Below, piece after piece: positions 1 to 8,700 of a DNA stretch of 59,576 nt. A model generated the notes under the pieces. It had not been told where the DNA came from, made no database searches, and saw only the letters and a list, made by a program, of their open reading frames with translations. A program made the position numbers and the translations under genes. The stretch covers positions 1 through 59,576 of the forward strand of contig JAOQAP010000229.1 of NCBI GenBank assembly GCA_025963465.1, in the 5' to 3' direction. The stretch's first letter is position 1. Every line of letters begins with the position of its first letter. This stretch comes from Flavipsychrobacter sp. (GTDB lineage: Bacteria > Bacteroidota > Bacteroidia > Chitinophagales > Chitinophagaceae).

Positions 1-1
1 C

Positions 2-439
2 ATTTTTACATCGTCGCTGATACTTGCGGTTAGGATCATTCAATATGCTGCGTATCTGGGAATGTCTATGATACAGATGGTACCATATAACCTGAAGGAA
101 GCGGCATACTCCCTTGGCGCAACGAGATGGGAAGTGATACGCAGTGTGATACTGCCATATACAAGATCTGGTCTGTTCGCAGGAGTGATGTTATCGCTGG
201 GCCGCGCGCTGGGCGAAACAATGGCCGTGACCATGGTAATAGGTAATACGAGCCTGATACCTAAAAGCATCTTTGCTCCGGGCAATACAATGGCGAGTGT
301 TATCGCCAACGAGTTTACAGAAGCAGATCATCCCGTATATCTTTCCGCATTGATAGAATTAGGGTTGGTGCTTTTCGTGGTTACTGTGGTCATTAACATG
401 ATAGGAAAAAGACTGATCAAAAAAGCAACGAACGGATAA
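2..439 (+). CDS. pstC: Phosphate ABC transporter permease PstC (3' part only)
   Basis: The reading frame is open to the left edge, so the gene starts outside the window; the last 145 residues are present. PstC is one of two inner-membrane permeases of the high-affinity phosphate importer PstSCAB. The coupling-helix signature (KEAAYSLGATRWEV, around residues 30-43 of the fragment) is the EAA loop that contacts the ATPase PstB, and RALGETMAV with the following hydrophobic stretch is typical of PstC. The stop overlaps the next start (TAATG), so pstC and pstA are translationally coupled. The order pstC-pstA-pstB-phoU is the canonical one; pstS is expected upstream. Confidence 0.95.
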   Translation: MFTSSLILAVRIIQYAAYLGMSMIQMVPYNLKEAAYSLGATRWEVIRSVILPYTRSGLFAGVMLSLGRALGETMAVTMVIGNTSLIPKSIFAPGNTMASVIANEFTEADHPVYLSALIELGLVLFVVTVVINMIGKRLIKKATNG

Positions 440-1284
440 TGAGCGTACATGTAAAATACAGGATAGGAAAAAGCATAGGCTTCCAGGCATTGGTCGTTCT
501 GTTGTCTGTGGCATGCGTGATACCACTGATATTTATATTGGTGTATATCATACAGTCGGGCATCACAAAGATCAACTGGCACTTTCTGACCAATCTGCCC
601 AAGCCGGTAGGTGAGTCAGGCGGAGGAATAGCCAACGCACTGGTGGGAAGCATCATCATTATAGCTATGGCATCTGTTATGGCCATACCATTCGGTATAC
701 TGTGTGGCATATACCTGAGCGAGAACAAAACAAGTAAGCTAGCCTACTGGAGCCGGCTATGTGTTGACATATTACAGGGCATACCTTCTATAGTAATAGG
801 TATAGTAGCATACTTCTGGTTCGTAAAACCTTTTGGTGGTTTCTCTGCAATATCAGGTAGTATAGCGCTCGCCATTATGATGCTGCCGATAGTGGTACGT
901 TCTACAGAAGAAACACTTTTGTTGTTACCCGATTCGCTGAAAGAAGCGGCATTCGCACTAGGTATGCCTTTTCACAGGGTGATATTGAAAGTGGTTCTAC
1001 CGTGCGGTATCAGCGGTATCATTTCCGGCGTTATGCTTTCTGTAGCCAGGATAACCGGTGAAACGGCACCATTGCTATTCACTGCATTTGGTAACCCATA
1101 CCTGAGTACAAATATTACCAAGCCCATGCAAACACTACCTCTGCTTATCTTCAACTATGCTACCAGCCCTTATAACGACTGGCACGACCTGGCATGGGGT
1201 GCATCATGCATATTGCTGATATGGGTACTACTCTTAAATATTTTTACTAAGCTCATAACGAGAAAATGGACAGTACAATTGTAA
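439..1284 (+). CDS. pstA: Phosphate ABC transporter permease PstA
   Basis: A 281-residue inner-membrane permease pairing with PstC to form the phosphate channel. A first membrane segment lies near residues 15-40, with several more through the protein. The EAA-type loop ([15 protein letters not shown], about residues 167-181) is followed by [16 protein letters not shown], the usual PstA sequence. Length matches the family. The ATG overlaps the pstC stop by one base, and the 3' end overlaps pstB by 19 bases, so all three are probably translated as a coupled unit. In known bacteria this operon responds to phosphate limitation; no Pho-box-like site can be judged because the promoter is outside the window. 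Confidence 0.95.
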   Translation: MSVHVKYRIGKSIGFQALVVLLSVACVIPLIFILVYIIQSGITKINWHFLTNLPKPVGESGGGIANALVGSIIIIAMASVMAIPFGILCGIYLSENKTSKLAYWSRLCVDILQGIPSIVIGIVAYFWFVKPFGGFSAISGSIALAIMMLPIVVRSTEETLLLLPDSLKEAAFALGMPFHRVILKVVLPCGISGIISGVMLSVARITGETAPLLFTAFGNPYLSTNITKPMQTLPLLIFNYATSPYNDWHDLAWGASCILLIWVLLLNIFTKLITRKWTVQL

Positions 1285-2024
1285 AGTCAGTAAATTACAA
1301 TGCATACTTCGGAGATAACCACGTTGTAAAAAATGTGAACATTGATATCCCCAGGAATAATGTGATCGCGGTAATGGGCCCATCGGGTTGCGGTAAGACC
1401 ACTTTTTTGCGTGGCATCAATCGTATGCATGAGCTGATACCTAATGCGACAGCAAAAGGACAGATAATGCTGAACAATGAAGACGTAATGGAGATGCATC
1501 CCATCTTTGTACGCCTGAAGATAGGTATGGTGTTCCAGCGGCCAAATCCGTTTCCCAATCTCAGTATCTATGATAATGTGATAGCCGGCTATAAGCTGAA
1601 CGGTATAAAACTACCAAAAGCAGAAAAGGACCGGATAGTAGAGCACTCGCTGACGCGTGTGGCGCTGTGGAAAGAAGTAAAGGATTCGCTTACTAAAAAA
1701 GGCTCTTTCCTTTCCGGTGGCCAGCAGCAACGCCTGTGCATAGCACGTGCTGTGGCTATGGAGCCTGAGGTGCTGTTGTTTGACGAGCCTACATCTGCAC
1801 TCGATCCTATTTCTACCTCTACGGTGGAAGAGCTGTTTCATGAATTGAAGAAGAACTATACGCTTATTATTGTAACGCATAATATGCAGCAGGCAGCAAG
1901 GGTAAGCGACAAGACCGCCTTCTTCTACATGGGCGAGCTGGTGGAATATGGTGAGACCAAACAAATGTTTACGAATCCAAGCGACCTGCGTACACAGAAC
2001 TATATTACGGGCAGGTTCAGTTAA
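1266..2024 (+). CDS. pstB: Phosphate ABC transporter ATPase PstB
   Basis: A 252-residue cytoplasmic ATPase that powers PstCA. Visible motifs: Walker A GPSGCGKT (38-45), Q-loop region VFQRPNPFP (89-97), ABC signature LSGGQQQR (149-156), Walker [13 protein letters not shown] (169-180) and the switch histidine in [10 protein letters not shown]. The phrase RPNPFP is characteristic of PstB among ABC ATPases. The start lies inside pstA (19-base overlap). Length is normal for the family, and phoU follows after 51 bases. Confidence 0.97.
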   Translation: MDSTIVKSVNYNAYFGDNHVVKNVNIDIPRNNVIAVMGPSGCGKTTFLRGINRMHELIPNATAKGQIMLNNEDVMEMHPIFVRLKIGMVFQRPNPFPNLSIYDNVIAGYKLNGIKLPKAEKDRIVEHSLTRVALWKEVKDSLTKKGSFLSGGQQQRLCIARAVAMEPEVLLFDEPTSALDPISTSTVEELFHELKKNYTLIIVTHNMQQAARVSDKTAFFYMGELVEYGETKQMFTNPSDLRTQNYITGRFS

Positions 2025-2075
2025 GCCTCCTGAAAGTTACTACCATTATTTATCAGACATTCATAATTTAGAGCA

Positions 2076-2750
2076 ATGACACAGTTAGAAAATGAGATAC
2101 AGGCGGTAAAGACCGAAGTCATCAGTATGTGGACACTTGTGGAATCTCAGTTGCAAAAGACGAGAAGCGCCATGCTGCATTTTGACCGCGACCTTGCAAG
2201 AGAGGTAGTGCTCAAAGAAAAGCGAGTGAACGCTTTTGAGCTGAAGCTGGACCGCGATTGCGAAAATATATTCGCGCTATACTGCCCGGTTGCCATAGAC
2301 CTGCGCTTTCTGCTGGCTGTGCTCAAGATCAATAACAACCTGGAACGCATAGGTGATATAGCTGAAGGTATAGCTAAGTATATCATAGAGCCGCTGGAAG
2401 ATTTCGATCATTCTGTATTTGAGAAAACACAGCTCATCAAAATGTTTGATGATTCTATCAGCATACTTGCCGATACCCGTATAGCGTTTGAGAAGGAAGA
2501 TACGATACTGGCGCGCAGTATTTTTAAACGCGATGAAGTACTCGATGCTATTAATCGCAGCGCAATAGAAAAAGTAGGTGAGTGCATAAAAGACGATATG
2601 AACGTGATGAGCGATGCACTGTATGTGCTGTCTATTATCCGTAAGCTGGAGCGCGTAGGCGACCAGGCAAAGAACATAGCAGAAGAGATCATCTTTTTTG
2701 TAGAAGCAAAAGTGCTGAAACACCAGAAGGAAAGCTCTGGTAAAAATTAA
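2076..2750 (+). CDS. phoU: Phosphate transport regulator PhoU
   Basis: A 224-residue, almost wholly helical protein with the two tandem three-helix PhoU repeats. Repeat signatures RFLLAVLKINNNLERIGD (about 77-94) and the second copy YVLSIIRKLERVGDQAKNI (about 182-200) carry the metal-binding E/D residues (ERIGD, ERVGD). PhoU is known to hold the Pst transporter and the PhoR sensor in the off state when phosphate is plentiful. It is the last gene of the pst operon; a strong hairpin follows 44 bases after the stop. Confidence 0.96.
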   Translation: MTQLENEIQAVKTEVISMWTLVESQLQKTRSAMLHFDRDLAREVVLKEKRVNAFELKLDRDCENIFALYCPVAIDLRFLLAVLKINNNLERIGDIAEGIAKYIIEPLEDFDHSVFEKTQLIKMFDDSISILADTRIAFEKEDTILARSIFKRDEVLDAINRSAIEKVGECIKDDMNVMSDALYVLSIIRKLERVGDQAKNIAEEIIFFVEAKVLKHQKESSGKN

Positions 2751-2794
2751 ATATAGATATGCAGGAGCATTGAGTGTGTTCGCCTGCTGCTTGT

Positions 2795-2825
2795 AAATAG
2801 CCTCCGGATATCCGGAGGCTATTTT
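2795..2825 (+). terminator. Rho-independent terminator of the pst-phoU operon
   Basis: A perfectly symmetric inverted repeat centred between 2809 and 2810 (arms AAATAGCCTCCGG and its complement around ATAT), followed by TTTTATAT. It lies between the phoU stop and the next promoter. Confidence 0.85.
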
Positions 2826-2830
2826 ATATG

Positions 2831-2838
2831 TATTTTTG
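2831..2838 (+). promoter_or_regulatory. -7 box TATTTTTG of the small GNAT gene
   Basis: TATTTTTG fits the Bacteroidota -7 consensus TAnnTTTG and ends only six bases before the ATG at 2845, so the transcript should start at or very near the start codon. No clear TTG is seen at the usual -33 spacing; that position falls within the terminator hairpin of the pst operon. Confidence 0.6.
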
Positions 2839-2844
2839 CGGGCA

Positions 2845-3135
2845 ATGGAGATCATCAACAACAAAAAAGAATTCAGGTTCGAGGCCATGTTACCCGACGG
2901 CGAATTTGCTAGGCTGGATTATCGCTGGCTGAAGGGCCGTATGGTGCTGATGCACACCGTGGTGCCCGGGTCGGCCCGGGGTAAGGGAGTAGGTGCAGCC
3001 CTGGTAAAGTATGTGCTTGACTATGTACGCGCTCACGACCTGAAAGTGATCGTGTATTGCCAGTTCGTAGCTAAATACATGAAAAGCCACCCGGAATATG
3101 ATGACCTGGTAGCTGAAACAGCAGGGAGCAGGTAA
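2845..3135 (+). CDS. Small GNAT-fold N-acetyltransferase-like protein (YjdJ/COG2388 type)
   Basis: 96 residues. The central acetyl-CoA-binding motif is VPGSARGKGVGAALV (about 40-54), containing the RGxGVG pyrophosphate loop; the C-terminal CQFVAKYMKSHPEY is typical of the short one-domain GNAT group (Acetyltransf_CG). These proteins are about half the size of ordinary GNATs and their substrates are generally unknown. The start was placed at the ATG 2845 rather than an upstream in-frame TTG because the -7 box overlaps that TTG. The stop abuts the stop of the convergent gene with no spacing. Confidence 0.8.
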   Translation: MEIINNKKEFRFEAMLPDGEFARLDYRWLKGRMVLMHTVVPGSARGKGVGAALVKYVLDYVRAHDLKVIVYCQFVAKYMKSHPEYDDLVAETAGSR

Positions 3136-4035
3136 TTATCTTTTACGCTTATAAGGCTTAGACTTGTTATCCTCCATTGCCTCACTGCCTTTACGTTTTT
3201 TATCAGATAGCATTATCCTGATACCTACGTTGATGCCAAAATTGCTGAATGGCAACGACCAGGCAGGTGCGGTCGTTCCATTAGAATCTACAACAACGGT
3301 CTTGCTGTATTTTACTAAGTTCGGCCCGCCTATAGAGTCTACAGGGTAGCTGACTCCATTTTGCGTTACACGGGTATACTGGGATTCTTTTGTAAACAGC
3401 GACATGGACGTAAAGCCAAGCTCACCCCATAACATGGTACGGTCGCCCAGTCTATATTGCACCCCGGCACTTGCTGACAGTCCCGGCGAAAAGCTGGTCT
3501 TTATCTTCGAGGTGAGATCGGTTGTTAAACCCTGGCTTGGCACGTTGTAAATCTCATCAACGGTAACGGTGCTTATCAGCGGTAGTACCACTCCTGTGCG
3601 GGTATACAGGTTCCAGGCGGAAGAGCCACCTGTCTGCAACACCAATGCTGGTGTAAGGAATATGGTTGACTTTGACCGGCTATTAATAGTAACATTACCC
3701 ATTGCGCCACCCAGGTTAGCATTTTCATATACGAAACTATTTTTTGTATTGTAGATACCCAGGTAAGCATCCGTCTGCACTCCAACATGGTCGGTGAACA
3801 TATAGCCAAAACCAACCGTGCATGAAAGTCCGGAAGAATAGGAAGCAGCTTTCATAGCATAATTTTCCCGGAAAGTAGATCGGCTGTACGTTCCGCTATA
3901 GGGTGTTCCATTGCCATCAAGTGTTTGCCCTGCGGTGGGTATAGCGTAGCCTAATCCTGTATTGAAGTAGAACTGGGCATTTGCCGAACTAATGATAAGG
4001 GACATACCGAATGCAAGGAGCGCGACTTTTTTCAT
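3136..4035 (-). CDS. Outer-membrane beta-barrel family protein
   Basis: 299 residues. The N-terminus (MKKVALLAFGMSLIISSANA, then Q) is a Sec signal peptide with an A-x-A/Q cut. The body alternates hydrophobic and polar residues and carries repeated aromatic strand ends (YRLGDRTMLWGELGF, FGINVGIRIML), as in Bacteroidota porin-family (OmpA-like barrel) proteins. The C-terminus is a basic tail (KRKGSEAMEDNKSKPYKRKR) rather than the usual terminal aromatic residue, which is odd for a barrel. A variant -7 box (TAACTTCG, complement of 4051-4058) precedes the start by 15 bases. The exact function is unknown. Confidence 0.75.
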   Translation of the reverse strand: MKKVALLAFGMSLIISSANAQFYFNTGLGYAIPTAGQTLDGNGTPYSGTYSRSTFRENYAMKAASYSSGLSCTVGFGYMFTDHVGVQTDAYLGIYNTKNSFVYENANLGGAMGNVTINSRSKSTIFLTPALVLQTGGSSAWNLYTRTGVVLPLISTVTVDEIYNVPSQGLTTDLTSKIKTSFSPGLSASAGVQYRLGDRTMLWGELGFTSMSLFTKESQYTRVTQNGVSYPVDSIGGPNLVKYSKTVVVDSNGTTAPAWSLPFSNFGINVGIRIMLSDKKRKGSEAMEDNKSKPYKRKR

Positions 4036-4080
4036 ATACTTAATTTGACGCGAAGTTATGGGTTATCAGCAGGTATATAA

Positions 4081-4114
4081 AAAGAAAGGCCCGGAATGAG
4101 CAGGGCCTTTCTTT
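4081..4114 (-). terminator. Terminator of the Xaa-Pro aminopeptidase gene
   Basis: A perfect 12-bp stem (AAAGAAAGGCCC with GGGCCTTTCTTT) and a 10-base loop. Read on the minus strand the right arm runs into a T-rich tract, directly after the stop of the gene at 4133-5422. Confidence 0.85.
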
Positions 4115-4132
4115 ATCATTTCGTTTATTAGT

Positions 4133-5422
4133 TTATTTCTTCATGGCTGCTTCTATTTCTTCGACGGTTATCGGTATTCCTTTGAACAGGTCTACATTAC
4201 CTGTTTTCGTGATCCAGATGTTATTTTCTATACGTATCCCCATTTGCTCCTCTTCTATATATATGCCCGGCTCTATGGTAAACAACATACCTTCTTTTAC
4301 CACATCTGTATATGAGCCGATGTCATGAACTACTATACCCAGATAGTGTGATACGCCGTGATAGAAATATTTGCGGTAAGCCGGGTTTTCGGGATCCTGG
4401 TTCTTAATATCTGCCTTAGTGATGAGACCAATATTAAGTAACTGCTTTTCCATTTCCTGGTTGATGCTCTTTACATAATCCTGGAAAGGCAGGCCGGGTT
4501 TTAATATCTTTTTTCCGTGGTTATGTACTGCCAGGCAGGCATTATATACTTCTTTCTGCCTTTTGGTAAACCTGCCGTTTACAGGTACTGTGCGGGTAAG
4601 ATCTGCATTATAATTACCATATTCAGCGCCAAAGTCCATCAGTATCAGCTCGCCGTCCTTACATTCCTGGTTGTTTTCTTCGTAATGGAGTGTACGGGCA
4701 CGGTCGCCGGAAGCAATAATGCAGCCATAAGCGTGACCGGTTGCGCGGTTCCTGAGGAATTCATGGGTGATTTCCGCTTCTATTTCATGCTCCATCACGC
4801 CCGGTTTCAGGAATTTCAGCACCCTGTCCAGCGCTTTGGCGGTAATAGATATGGCTTCTTTTGTTACTTCTATCTCTTCTTTGGTTTTTATATTGCGCAA
4901 TTCTTTCATGATACGCGCTGCACGGTCATAATTATGAACCGGGTACTTTTTCATGAAGTCATGAACAAAAAGAAGATCTGTTCGTGGCAATTCGGTGTCC
5001 AGGCGGTTATGTTCGTTCGTATTCAGGTACACCGTATCTGCACTGTTCATCATTACCTGCAGCATGGTATCAACCCCATCCAGCCATTGCACATTTTTAA
5101 TACCTGATATGGCTGTAGCCTCATCCTTACGGAATTTATGTCCTACCCATTTTTCCAGCAATTCATTAGGGCGAAGGAGTACGAGTACCTCGCGCATATT
5201 CTTATCCGGGTTATCCGGGTAGAGCACTACCATTGTTTTTTCCTGTGATATGCCCGATAACCATAATATATCCGCATCGGGTTTGTAACCGTAGACGCCG
5301 TCACCGCTTTTTGGAAAAACAGGGCTTGCAGGGAAAATGGCCAGGGAATTAGGTTTCATTTTTTTAATAAAACGCTGCCTGTTCTGCTCATATAATTTTG
5401 AAGGAATTGGGAAATATTTCAT
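4133..5422 (-). CDS. pepP: Xaa-Pro aminopeptidase (M24B metallopeptidase)
   Basis: 429 residues, the usual length for aminopeptidase P, which removes the N-terminal residue from peptides with proline at position 2. An N-terminal AMP_N-type domain (about 1-160) is followed by the pita-bread catalytic domain. Metal ligands visible: Asp in LMDFGAEYG, Asp in NADLTRTVP, His in FYHGVSHYLG, Glu in FTIEPGIY and Glu in GIRIENN. No signal peptide, so cytoplasmic. It is a single-gene transcript with its own terminator downstream. Confidence 0.94.
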   Translation of the reverse strand: MKYFPIPSKLYEQNRQRFIKKMKPNSLAIFPASPVFPKSGDGVYGYKPDADILWLSGISQEKTMVVLYPDNPDKNMREVLVLLRPNELLEKWVGHKFRKDEATAISGIKNVQWLDGVDTMLQVMMNSADTVYLNTNEHNRLDTELPRTDLLFVHDFMKKYPVHNYDRAARIMKELRNIKTKEEIEVTKEAISITAKALDRVLKFLKPGVMEHEIEAEITHEFLRNRATGHAYGCIIASGDRARTLHYEENNQECKDGELILMDFGAEYGNYNADLTRTVPVNGRFTKRQKEVYNACLAVHNHGKKILKPGLPFQDYVKSINQEMEKQLLNIGLITKADIKNQDPENPAYRKYFYHGVSHYLGIVVHDIGSYTDVVKEGMLFTIEPGIYIEEEQMGIRIENNIWITKTGNVDLFKGIPITVEEIEAAMKK

Positions 5423-5760
5423 TTTTATTGTGCTTTAAATAATAAAGATGTGAAGGTAAGCGGAAAACGCTGAATGAAGAAAGGTGGTTTTTTGGGGGAC
5501 ACCCAAACAAAAAATAAATCTATATGTTCAAAATAATTTTCAATCAGTTGTGTTAAAATTAATAAAAAATAATCCTATCTTTAAGCGTTGTTTTTTGGCG
5601 ATTACCGCATTCCGCTGTAGGGAAGCTGTTTATCGCAATTAAAAAACATGTTAAATCCGGGCTGCAAAAAGCTCGTGTGTTGCTATCTCTATAGGTAGCA
5701 TGCGCTATTGTTTTTTGCAGTAATAACAATGCTTTCAAGACCTTTTTAAATAGTTGACAG
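5423..5760. other. 338-bp divergent intergenic region with promoter and long leader
   Basis: AT-rich spacer between pepP and the giant T9SS gene. It holds a hairpin at 5491-5507 (TTTGGG / CCCAAA flanked by T and A runs) and a variant -7 box TATCTTTA at 5576-5583 with TTG at 5548-5550 (25-base gap, slightly long). If that promoter is used, the giant gene has a leader of roughly 170 bases with a weak hairpin near 5690-5707. No open reading frame of note. Confidence 0.5.
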
Positions 5761-8700
5761 ATGAAAAAAATGTACAAGATCCTTACCCTTCTTTCGGTAG
5801 TCATTTTAGCGGCCAACAGTGCTTTTGCACAACCCGCATGGACGGGTACCGTTACGTTTAATTACTCAGGTAATGTGCAAACCTATGTTATACCTGCCGG
5901 TGTGGATTCCGTGCGAATTAATGTACAGGGAGCCGTGGGAGGTAAAAATGGAGATGTGAGCACCCATTTTAATGTGCCGGGATCAGGTGTTTGTGCTGCA
6001 GCAACTTATTCAGTAGCGCCGGGTTTTAGCACTTACGTATATGTCGGAGGAAAAGGCGGAGACGGAGGACTTACTTCATCATCATTCACACCGGGAGGAT
6101 TTAACGGTGGTGGCAGGGGTGGATTTCTTACAAGTTCCGTGGGTGCGGGCGGTGGTGGCGGCGGCTCTGACGTTCGTTTTGGTGGAACTTCGCTGGCCAA
6201 TCGTGTAATTGTAGGTGCCGGTGGTGGCGGTTCGGGTAGCGGTGTTTGCGGTGCCAGGTATGAAGATGGCGGAAACGGTGGAGGTCTGACCGGTACAACA
6301 GGCAGTACAACTGTTGGTTTTGGAACATGTTCTGCACTTGGCGCAGCCTCTGGCGGCGGTGGCGGTACACAGATAGCAGGCGGTGCGGCAGGTTTTTGTA
6401 CAACATGTGGGGGTGGTGCAGCAGGTGCAGGCGGTTCAGGTGTTGGTGGCGATGGTGCCTCATCATCTCCCGGTGGCGGCGGCGGCGGCGGCTATTACGG
6501 CGGCGGCGGCGGTAAGTATACCGGCGGCGGCGGCGGCTCATCATTCTATGCAACATTCGCGATAGCTCCGGCTCCTTTTACTCCCGGATGCGGCACATCA
6601 GATGGTACTGTTAGTATTGTTAACCATTGTATCCCACAAACGATCACTGCAACAAGAACTACTATATGTCCTTACGAAACACTAACACTTTCTGATAATG
6701 TGGGTGGTGGTTCATGGAGCAGCGGTAATAGCTCTATAGCATCGATTAATTCTTCTACAGGTGTGGTATCCGGTACTTTTCCAGGTCTTTCTACTTTACA
6801 AACAGTAGTAATGACCTATACTGCAGGCCCATGTTCGGCAACACAAACTATTACAGTAAATCCATTGCCTCCTGCTATTACCGGCAGCACAACTATATGC
6901 TCCGGCCTTACATCAAACCTAACTGATGCAGTGCCAGGTGGTACATGGACAGGAACGGGCGTTACTTCTGTTGACCCTTTTGGTGTGCTTTCAGGCACTA
7001 CCGCCGGTACAGGCACGGTAACTTACGCCAATCCAACTACAGGTTGCTATATTACTGCGCCGACATTGGTGAACCCATTACCAGCAAATATCACCGGAAA
7101 TTTCCAGGTATGTGTGGGCTTAACACAAACGCTGAGCGATGCAACGCCTTTAGGTACCTGGACGAGCGGATCAACAACAATTGCAGATATAGATATTAAT
7201 ACCGGCGTTGTTACAGGGAAGTTTGCAGGATCTGGTTCAGATCTCATAACTTATACTATCACATCTACAGGCTGTATCAAAACACATTCATTTACTGTAA
7301 ATCCGTTACCGGACCCGGTAACAGGTACTTTAACGCTCTGCGAAGCTGGAGGCACTACAACATTGACCAACTTCACCCCATTTGGTCCCGGAACATGGAG
7401 CACAAGTTCAGGAAATTTTTCTGTCAATCCGACGACGGGTGTTGTAACAGGCATAACCGCCGGAACAGGGATCGTTACTTTTACTATTACATCCACAGGT
7501 TGTCTTTCTACTGCGGTGGTTACCGTAAATCCGTTACCTACTTTGTTTAATATGTCAGCCAATGGACATTATTGCGCCGGCGGCACAGGTATTGATGTAC
7601 AGTTATCCGGCTCCCAAACAGGATTCCAGTATGATCTTTATGACGGCATAACATATATAACAACATTAACAGGAACAGGAGGCATTCTTGATTTCGGCTT
7701 ACAGCCGGGTGGTTCATACACGGTAAGAGCTACAGATATTACATTGCCTACTAACTGTACCAGAACGATGACCGGTACTACTGTAATAACAATCGATCCG
7801 TTACCTGGGCCGATCTTAGGGGCGTCCGGTGTTTGCGCAGGGTCTACTATTACGTTAAGTGATGCCGGCGGCGGAACATGGAGCAGCAGCAATATCCTTG
7901 TTGCTACCATCGGATCTCTTACCGGTGTTGTTACCGGTGTTCCTCTTTCAAAAGGTACAGCGACAATTACCTATACATTACCTGGTACAGGCTGTATAAC
8001 TACTACGGTAATATCCGTAAGACCTAATTATCCAATATATGGAACTTTTAAAGGTTGCACAGGTGATGTACTTACAGTATTTGATTCCAGCGATGCACCT
8101 GCAGGCGGCACCTGGTCGGCTACGGGTGGTTGGTCAATAGTTCCAGGCATACCACCTACTTCGGCCGATATTAACGCACCTACGCCGGGAACAAGTGTGA
8201 TCACATATACAGGTCCATTTGGCTGCAAGGCAACTCAAACGGTTACTATTAACCCATTGAGCGCTATAACAGGACCAAAAGTAGTGTGCGAGAATTCTGT
8301 TATAACATTATCCAATCCTAACCTTGGTGGTACGTGGAGCAGTCATAATAATGCTATCGCAACTGTAGACGCTTTTGGTAATGTGACCGGAGTTTCTGCT
8401 ACTATAGGCGGCGGAACCGTGCAGATCGATTATTCATTAAGCACGGGTTGCGTAGCGGGTCTTGTTATTACAGTAAACCCGACACCTACGGCAATTCTTG
8501 GTTCTCCGAAAGTCTGCCTGGGCTTCGTAACGACATTAAGCGACGCACTGCCGGGCGGTGTCTGGTCTACTGCATGTAGCGGATTAATGACCATAGGCAG
8601 CAGTTCGGGTGTAGTCACAGGCATTGCCAGCGGAACATGTACTATTTCTTATACGATGCCGGTTACCGGCTGTATGGCTACAATATCTTTCACAGTAAAT

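Noticed and set aside
6128-6556. Arg/His-rich frame opposite the Gly-rich head of the giant gene
   Set aside because: It mirrors the GGC/GGT-rich coding strand; composition is fully explained by the sense gene.
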